Shown: in pieces, positions 57,447 through 64,000 of the stretch | Layout of the letters: every line of letters starts with the position of its first letter | Numbering within the stretch: the first letter of the stretch is position 1 | Source of the DNA: Monoplex corrugatus | Taxonomy: Eukaryota > Mollusca > Gastropoda > Littorinimorpha > Ranellidae | DNA: 64,000 nucleotides | Direction: 5' to 3' | Assembly: GCA_030674185.1 (NCBI GenBank) | Contig: CM060315.1 | Location: forward strand, 90,266,137-90,330,136 | Notes under the pieces: generated by a model | Databases searched by the model: none | Seen by the model: only the letters and a program-made list of their open reading frames with translations | Told to the model about the DNA's origin: nothing | Position numbers and translations under genes: made by a program

Positions 57447-57656
57447 TTCTCCCACACATAATGACCATAATTCTAGTCTCCACGACAACGCTATAATTTT
57501 CTCCCACACATAATGATGATATTCTAGTCTTCATGACAACGCCATAATTTTCTCCCACATATAATGATGATAATTCTAGTCTCCGTGACAACACCATAAT
57601 TTTCTCCCACACATAATGATGGTAGACCTAAGTCTAGCTTTCGTGACAACGCCAAC
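57447..57656. repeat. ~52-bp tandem repeat, four copies
   Basis: TTCTCCCACACATAATGA then TTCTAGTCT..CGTGACAACGCCATAA, repeated at about 57447, 57499, 57550 and 57602. Confidence 0.9.
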
Positions 57657-57771
57657 AGTTTCGTACTGTGCTGGTGTAAGGGAACAAACTCAGCTAAAGT
57701 GACAAACTATTCTTGCGTGGGTTGTTCCCCTTCTTCCAGCAAGTACATCTTGAACACTGCAGTTTTATATA

Positions 57772-57812
<41 letters not shown>

Positions 57813-57949
57813 TGTGTGAGTGAGAAAGAGAGAGAGAGGGGGGGGGGAGGGAGAGAGAGTGACTCTCTCTAGTCTCAGTCACTGTGTCCGCATTAATTCA
57901 TGTGTGCGTTTCTGTGTGTGTACCTCTGTATCTGTGTTGGTATGTGTGT

Positions 57950-57991
<42 letters not shown>

Positions 57992-58021
57992 TGTGAGTGT
58001 GTGAGTGTGTATGTGTGTATT

Positions 58022-58077
<56 letters not shown>

Positions 58078-58078
58078 A
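57772..58078. repeat. (GT)n, (GA)n and (GT)n blocks
   Basis: GT runs at 57772-57815 and 57950-58076, separated by GAGA and a G run. Confidence 0.95.
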
Positions 58079-58164
58079 ATCAAAAGGATACAAAGAGAGA
58101 AGAAGGTAGGCCCATAAGAAAATCATCATTCAAATCCAGCAAGTAGAAAATGAGAAGAAAATGC

Positions 58165-59010
58165 ATTAATATTTATTGTTTTCAAGTCAACATACACAAA
58201 CACCACATGAAAACATTGTTAAAGTCAACATACACAAAAACAATATGAAAACATTGTTTAAAGTCAACATACACAATAACAAGAAAATACCCTAAACATA
58301 TTGCTCAATGACAACACCCCTATCATACTGTCACTAACTGTTCATAATCAAAAGCCTTATGTCCTGATGAGGCTCCACATCACCACAAATGGCTCGACAC
58401 ACCCATGCACTGCACGTTCAAACTGACACCTTCACCATCCTGTCCCTACAGTCAAAGAGGACCTGACAGCTGAACGATTACTGCAGTGATGATGTCTCTA
58501 TCAGCTGACAACAACTCTGCTGACCAACAAGCTCCATGGCAATAATCAATAACAGAAATCAGAAATATAAAGTTCTCATTTACTGCTAGATGTGTGACCT
58601 CACCCTGTTCTAAAAAACAACAAAAAAACAACAACAAAAAAACCTAAAGGAATTAAACATTGTGTAAAACTACAGAATAATAACAAACATATTACAGTAT
58701 CAATACTGAAAGTATCACACTGTAAGAGCTGTGTAAAAACGCATAATCACAAACACATTCCTGTTTGAATAATGAGAACATTAGATTATAAGAGCTATGT
58801 GTAAATAGACAATAATTACAAATGTAGGCCTACTCAAGTAATAATACTCAGAGTCATAAACTGTTACAGAATAATTACAAACACACTCCAGTATCAATGC
58901 TCAGAGTACAAGACTATAACTTATATAAGATGTGTAAAAAGACAGAAAAATAAAACAAACATAGTATACCCCAAAACATAGTCCAGTATCACTACTGAAA
59001 ATATTAGTTT
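58165..59010. repeat. Short tandem repeats (42-bp and ~65-bp units)
   Basis: AAAGTCAACATACACAA with AACATTGTT recurs three times (58183-58285). From about 58660 to 59010 a diverged unit of about 65 bp (ACAGAATAATTACAAACACA, then CAGTATCAATACT, then AAGAGCTGTGTAAAAA) recurs about five times. No coding. Confidence 0.7.
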
Positions 59011-59024
59011 ATAACAGCTGCCTT

Positions 59025-59310
59025 GTATCCACAAATATGCATATAATTATATATATATATATACATACATATATACAGGCATATATATATATATATACAT
59101 AGTGTGTGTGTGTGTGTAATATTTATTGTTTCACTGTAACCTTGAGAACAAGCATCAGCTGAAATCCATAAATCTTGATGTGAAGCAAAGATAATGGTAG
59201 ACTGACATAAAAAGTAAAAAGAATCTAATGTAAAAACAGGCTATTGAGAAAGTCCTGTTCATACTCTCTGTTGGTAACACTCTCTCTCTCACTCTCACAG
59301 ACACGGACAC

Positions 59311-59362
<52 letters not shown>
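59025..59362. repeat. (TA)n and (CA)n microsatellites
   Basis: TA runs at 59048-59098 and a CA run at 59308-59361. Confidence 0.9.
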
Positions 59363-60065
59363 GTACGGTGTGCCATGTTAATTTCAAACAGTTGCAACAA
59401 TCAAAGGTGGAAACATCGATAAGACAATAAGAGATCAAGACAAATCAAACCGTTGTGAGTAAAATACAATAAAAATCACAAACATACCACAACATCAATA
59501 ATGAGAATCTAAAAACAGCAAGAATTGCATTCTATCCACCATTGCCTACATTGCCTGGACTTCACAACTTGGAAAAAAGGGCAAGAAGACAACAAAGAAA
59601 AACCCAGCAGACTTCAGCTCTGAACTGAACCCCCCCCCCAAAAAAAAACCAAAAACAAAACAAATAAACAAACAAAAAACCCAAAAAACAAAACAAAAAA
59701 ACCACACACACAGCAGGTGAGAAGGAGAAAAGTGAAAAAGTAAAGATACTTAGAACTTCTAATCCTTAGGAAAATGAGGTAATATGGACCTCACAATTCT
59801 CAGGTCAGCTGTTTGAGGGTGGACCTTACTCCTCTCTCTCTCTCAGTCAACTGCTCAGCTTCCCCAACTCTGAACAGGGTTAAGTACCAACTCACAGCTG
59901 GGTGGAATGGAAACCCCCACATAAACTTTCTCCAGCCATGGTTCAACACACAGGCCCTCTGCCTCTACACAAACCAGGTCTAAGAGACCTTAGAACTGAA
60001 CTTGGAGGGAGTGGGGGTGATGAGGGGGGGGGGAGACAGTGACAGAAAAAAAGAGAACTGAACTT

Positions 60066-60087
60066 CGGGGGGGGGGGGGGGGGGGGA
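60066..60087 (+). repeat. G run (about 22 bases) with quadruplex potential
   Basis: An unbroken G run followed by GAGGAAAGAGAGAGA. It is absent from copy A of the duplication. Confidence 0.9.
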
Positions 60088-60522
60088 GGAAAGAGAGAGA
60101 GAGAGAGAGAGAGAGGGGAAAGAGACAGAGAGGGACATAGAGGCAGAGAGAAGCAGAGAGAGACAGAGAGAGAGAAAGTGAAGAAAACCCAAACAGGAGT
60201 TTAAAAACTGACCTAAGAAAACAACATACTTTTATGGTGACAACTGAAGCTGGGAAAACTCTACACAAGTCACAATAATAATGATGATAATAATAATAAT
60301 GACAATAATATTGATAACACCAGCAGCACCACCGACAACAACAACACGCTTAAAATATAGTGAAGCATTGGAAAAAAGAAATCCACAGCTGACTTCATGT
60401 CAACTCAACTAATAAACAAAACAAACAAATAAAGCGACTCATACAAGACATCACAACTAAAAAAAAAGGCAGACTGTGCAACTGAATTAAAAAAAAACAA
60501 AAAACAACTGACACAGCAGACT

Positions 60523-62025
60523 TCACAGTATCCTTGGTTGACATTTAACTTTGAACCAGATGGGTCGGGTCAGCAGGCTGTTGTCTCCAAACTTTGTGAC
60601 ATGCACATCACGGACAAATACACATTTACCCCCAAGATGTGAGTATGCTGCTGTCTTCAGCTTGGACATTTGTTCCTCCTCAGTTTCTGGGTTGGACTTG
60701 GGGAAAGTGATTGATCTCTCCAGAAATTCCAGATCACACCAGTCTCTGAAGGAGACTAGGGTGTCGATGGAAGAGCTGCTGATACGTCCATGAAACCACA
60801 AACTGTCCAGCTTTGGACACTGCTTGACTGTATCAATCAGGACGCCATCAAAGTCGGTCTTGCTCTTGTCCAGCCAAATAAGGCATCTGAGAGTTTTAGA
60901 GTAGGCTGGCAGTAGTTTCAGGAGCCCTTCTTTCCTTTTGTCATTCTCACTGGTGTAAACAAACTCCGTTATTTTGACATAATCAACTGGGACGATAGAC
61001 GGCAATGCTCCTTGAGTTGTTTCACATTTCACGTAAGACCGCACAATAAGATACACTTTCAGGTCTGGGAAGGCACTGAGCAGCTGAGGCCACTTTGTAA
61101 TGTCCTCTTCGAATTGATTGAAATAGCCTACAATTCCCAACTTTGTAAACTGAGTGGTCATGGATGTGGACAGTGTCTCTAGAAGTAGATCTGTCAAATA
61201 CAAAGGTTTTATGCTGAGATGTTGTAAATTCTGGAAGCTTCCAATGCATTCTACTACTTGTGGAATGGCATCGCTCAGATCAAGTGTCATCTGATCTGTT
61301 CTGACTTCTCCCAGCATCAGCGTTTTCAGACTGTCTGTAAAGGTGGCAACATTCAATGCTTCCAAGATAACTGAATCCCCATAACTATATGACCAACGAC
61401 AATCATGAATGACCAGTTCCTCCAGTCCACTAATTTTCTCTGAGGTCAGACAGTTCCTGATTATTTGACTCATATCATTCTGCATTGACTTCTCAGGGCG
61501 CACACTGAAAGCTCCTCTACAATCAATGGAAAGATATTTAAGTGGTAAGTTGGTTACAGCTTTATCCAAAATCTGGAAAGACTTGTCGCTGAAGCTCAAA
61601 CCCTGAAGATGGTATATCTCAAATTCCATTTTTTGAATCTGATGGCTGTGAGACTGTAGCACGGACATTTCTGTGGAGCTCAATTTCACTTTCTCTCTCT
61701 CAGTTCTATGCTTGTGTTTGCGATTTCCTACATGGATGGCCGCGAAACGCCACAAGATCGACTCTGTCTTACAGATATTGTAGACGGTCGAACAGGTCAC
61801 TGCTAATGCTAGTCTGTCCCGTTCTTCCAGGTTGGACACAATCATGGTCCAAACTAGTTGTGGTAACTGTGAAAAGTCAGGTTCTTGATTTTCAGTTATT
61901 GATGATTCCATGACATCATATTCATCCTGGTTTACATTTGTTGCATCATTGTGTTGCCTGCCATTTCTTTCACAACCGTCATTGACATTTTCACCTCGCA
62001 CACATCTCTTTTGGAGAGTTTCCAT
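60523..62025 (-). CDS. F-box protein, copy B (500 aa, N-terminally shortened)
   Basis: Paralog of the gene at 687-2240, with the F-box intact (LPQLVWTMIVSNLEERDRLA ... SILWRFAAIHV) and the leucine-rich remainder colinear (LEELVIHDC, LKTLMLGEV, LQHLSIKPLYL, same ending KVKCQPRIL against KVKCHPRIL). Differences include a three-residue insertion near HKHRTEREKV and one lost residue near SENDKRKEG. The start used by copy A corresponds here to ATG ACA CTC CCT followed by TGA (62067-62065), so that start gives four codons only. The first in-frame ATG after the stop is at 62025, giving a protein about 20 residues shorter before the F-box. The body is free of stops, so it may still be expressed. The substrate is unknown. 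Confidence 0.75.
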   Translation of the reverse strand: METLQKRCVRGENVNDGCERNGRQHNDATNVNQDEYDVMESSITENQEPDFSQLPQLVWTMIVSNLEERDRLALAVTCSTVYNICKTESILWRFAAIHVGNRKHKHRTEREKVKLSSTEMSVLQSHSHQIQKMEFEIYHLQGLSFSDKSFQILDKAVTNLPLKYLSIDCRGAFSVRPEKSMQNDMSQIIRNCLTSEKISGLEELVIHDCRWSYSYGDSVILEALNVATFTDSLKTLMLGEVRTDQMTLDLSDAIPQVVECIGSFQNLQHLSIKPLYLTDLLLETLSTSMTTQFTKLGIVGYFNQFEEDITKWPQLLSAFPDLKVYLIVRSYVKCETTQGALPSIVPVDYVKITEFVYTSENDKRKEGLLKLLPAYSKTLRCLIWLDKSKTDFDGVLIDTVKQCPKLDSLWFHGRISSSSIDTLVSFRDWCDLEFLERSITFPKSNPETEEEQMSKLKTAAYSHLGGKCVFVRDVHVTKFGDNSLLTRPIWFKVKCQPRIL

Positions 62026-62064
62026 CTCTGGCACAGAGTCATTATGGCGCTTATTTCCAGAAAG

Positions 62065-62067
62065 TCA
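62065..62067 (-). other. Nonsense codon at the ancestral N-terminus of F-box copy B
   Basis: TGA on the minus strand, where copy A has TGG in MALNW. Nearby codons remain alignable on both sides. Confidence 0.85.
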
Positions 62068-62458
62068 AGGGAGTGTCATCTCTGCTCTACAGATGTCCAG
62101 TTTTTCTGTATGACGTGTCACACAACCATCCAGTTGAGAGAATCTGGTACTTGAAAAGGTAAATCAATAAATGAATGAATAAAATAAACATTTAATTATC
62201 ATAATATGACTGGATTTCAGTCCATAGGGACTAAGACACTGTGCTGATAGATGGATACTCCACGGCACATGCCTGAGTATAGCGATATGGAAAATCCTTC
62301 TTTTGACCATACAACACATTTCACCTTCACTATGATAGACATGCTCACGGGCAAGTTCTCAAATTCACTAATCGGCCACAACATTTCAGTCTTCTCTCCT
62401 GATGAAGATTTCCTGAGAAGACTAAAGGTTTGTGCCTGGCTGAAAGTTTCTTCATCAC

Positions 62459-62564
62459 TGTGAAGGCTAATTCAGAAAACCATCTTTATGCTATATTATT
62501 ACTGTTATAGACTTTCAGTAATAATATCATAGCATAAAGATGGTTTTCTGAATTAGCCTTCACA
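62459..62564. repeat. Foldback hairpin at the end of duplication copy B
   Basis: 62459-62504 (TGTGAAGGCTAATTCAGAAA ... TATTATTACTG) is nearly the exact reverse complement of 62516-62564, with an 11-base loop. The left arm is part of the F-box flank shared with copy A (2585-2630); the right arm is an inverted copy of it. Confidence 0.85.
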
Positions 62565-62579
62565 GAAAACCATAGACTT

Positions 62580-62871
62580 TCAAGCCTGGAGGAATTTGGC
62601 ATAGAAAAAATAAGTCCTCCTAAATGAAATTTATGACACCGGAAAAATCCCCAAAGATATGTCAAAATCAATTTTCATTGCACTTCCAAAGAAGACAGGG
62701 GCTATAGAATGCGAACTCCATCGCACAATCAGTTTAATGAGTCATGTAACAAAAATCCTGTTAAGAATAATCATGATGAGGACAAGGAATACAATCAAAA
62801 GAGAAATAGCAGAAGAACAGTGTGGATTTGTGGAAGGGAAGGGAACTATTAATGCCATATACATCCTAAGA
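62580..62871 (+). mobile_element. RTE-like LINE copy 2, first piece
   Basis: Same family as 8146-9814, opposite strand. 5'-truncated in CCTGGAGGAATTTGGCATAG. Encodes MSKSIFIALPKKTGAIECEL, RTISLMSHVTKILLRIIMMR and EEQCGFVEGKGTINAIYILR, then is cut. Confidence 0.85.
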
Positions 62872-63459
62872 CACACGATGGAACATGCTCAAAAGACATA
62901 AAGATGAGAATTGGAATGGCCAAGAACAGTATGGTTCAATTGAACAATATTTGGAAAGACCACAGCATAACAGCAGACCTTAAGATAAAACTCTTAAAAT
63001 GTCTTGTCTGGCCAGTGATGTTATACGGCTGCGAGGCATGGACAATGAAGAAAGAGGATGAAAGACGAGTGGAAGCAGCAGAGCTGTGGTTTTACCGAAG
63101 ACTGCTGAGGGTCAAATGGACGGATAGGCGCTCAAATGAAAGCATACTGAATGAGTTGGGTACTACACGCAAGCTTCTAGTACTCATACAACGGAGGAAA
63201 CTGAAATATGTTGGACACGCAATCCGTAATGAGAGAACAGACTTGATGTCCACTGTCCTCCAAGGTAAAGTGGAAGGAAAGAGAAACAGAGGACGGCCAC
63301 CTGCATCACTTGCTAGAAACATCACAAACATCAGTGGCAAGAAACTCCAGGAGGTGGTCAGACTTAGCCAAGATCGAGAGTGCTGGAGGCAACTTGTGAG
63401 GACATCATGTGCAGCGGCCAACACTGTTCCCGGTGACGCCGACAGGTGAGACAGGTGAG
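62872..63459 (+). mobile_element. LINE C-terminal fragment inserted in RTE copy 2, 11-bp target duplication
   Basis: 588 bp flanked by ACATCCTAAGA (62861-62871 and 63460-63470). It encodes an intact C-terminal stretch: CLVWPVMLYGCEAWTMKKED, VEAAELWFYRRLLRVKWTDR, KLKYVGHAIRNERTDLMSTV and GKVEGKRNRGRPPASLAR, and ends in repeated ACAGGTGAG. Related to the RTE C-terminus but a different subfamily from its host. Confidence 0.88.
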
Positions 63460-64000
63460 ACATCCTAAGAACTATCATAGAGAGGTCAATTGAGATGAAT
63501 AAGGATTTGTATTTATGCTTTGTTGACTATACCAAGGCTTTCGATCGGGTACGACATGAAGAATTGATCAACCAACTGGAGAGACTCAATGTTGATGGAA
63601 AAGATCTACGAATAATCAGGGATATGTACTGGGAACAAACAGCTGCAATGAGAATAGAAAACAATATAAGCTCTTTCCAAAACATCAAAAGAGGAGTCAG
63701 ACAGGGTTGTGTTTTGTCACCAGATCCGTTTTCACTTTACAGCGAAAACATCATGACAAACCTAGAAGACCACCCTGGATTAAAGGTTGGAGGGAAAATG
63801 ATAAACAACATTCGGTACACAGATGACACCGTGCTAATTGCAGAAAATGAAAGGGACCTACAAAACTTTGTGAATATACCAGAAATAGAAGGCAAAGGTA
63901 AGGGGTTGGAACTAAACAGCAGGAAGACTGAAGTCATGGTGATCAGTAAAAAACATGAAATCCCCTCATACAAAAAGACAGCAAATGGCACAACCTTGAC
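63460..64000 (+). mobile_element. RTE-like LINE copy 2, second piece (runs off the window)
   Basis: Continues TIIERSIEMNKDLYLCFVDY, TKAFDRVRHEELINQ and RGVRQGCVLSPDPFSL. The active site is YTDD where copy 1 has YADD, preceded by an intact arginine codon, where copy 1 has a stop. A small frameshift lies at about 63752. The window ends inside the domain after TEVMVISKKHEIPS. Confidence 0.85.

Larger units (their letters stand above)
59745..62510. repeat. Segmental duplication, copy B
   Basis: Partner of 1-2645. The 3' flank has gained CT, GA and G runs (59832-59843, 60020-60180). The upstream flank is shared up to about 62505, where a foldback begins. Confidence 0.85.

Overview
This 64 kb window is invertebrate nuclear DNA, most likely from a mollusc or another lophotrochozoan. 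There are no operons or bacterial signals. The DNA is AT-rich and loaded with GT, ATGT, ATT and CT microsatellites, and it carries an animal mix of APE-type and restriction-like-endonuclease (RLE) LINEs, tRNA-like SINEs, Copia, Gypsy and DIRS elements, a pogo/Tigger transposon and TTAA- or TA-flanked MITEs. The species assignment is inference from that mix.

Host genes are few. Two paralogous, same-strand F-box genes lie at the two ends (687-2240 and 60523-62025, both minus). They sit in a duplicated block of about 2.7 kb that includes their flanks. Copy B has a nonsense codon near its original start and probably starts downstream. The last two exons of an unrecognised plus-strand gene lie at 26153-26233 and 26686-26880, followed by an AATAAA signal.

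The rest is mobile and repeated DNA in nested layers. 3.1-7.4 kb: a MITE with perfect 41-bp inverted repeats, then an old tandem repeat broken by three TTAA-flanked MITEs and a 0.5-kb dispersed repeat. 8.1-19.1 kb: an RTE-like LINE whose RT and EN parts bracket about 8.2 kb holding an RLE LINE 3' end, a GC-rich DIRS fragment and an APE-type LINE that is itself split by an L2/CR1-like LINE. 23.2-24.1 kb: a TIR element containing a LINE tail with a 9-bp target duplication. 28.2-29.7 kb: a decayed Gypsy integrase whose core has become eleven 50-bp tandem copies. 29.7-39.0 kb: a 26-bp minisatellite whose TA tract received two TIR elements, the second a 5.3-kb Tigger copy with transposase and a same-strand OTU-protease reading frame. 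40.7-47.6 kb: one RNase-H LINE tail interrupted by an RLE LINE and by a Copia element with matching LTRs, tRNA-iMet-type primer site and AGTTT duplication. 47.7-53.5 kb: further LINE pieces and a probable lone LTR. 54-59 kb: very long ATGT/TAGG and GT arrays. 62.6 kb to the end: another RTE copy split by a 588-bp LINE tail with an 11-bp duplication.

Almost every element is dead (frameshifts, nonsense codons, lost catalytic residues), but many insertion junctions are readable and give a relative order of events. The most unusual observation is the OTU-like frame inside the Tigger element.
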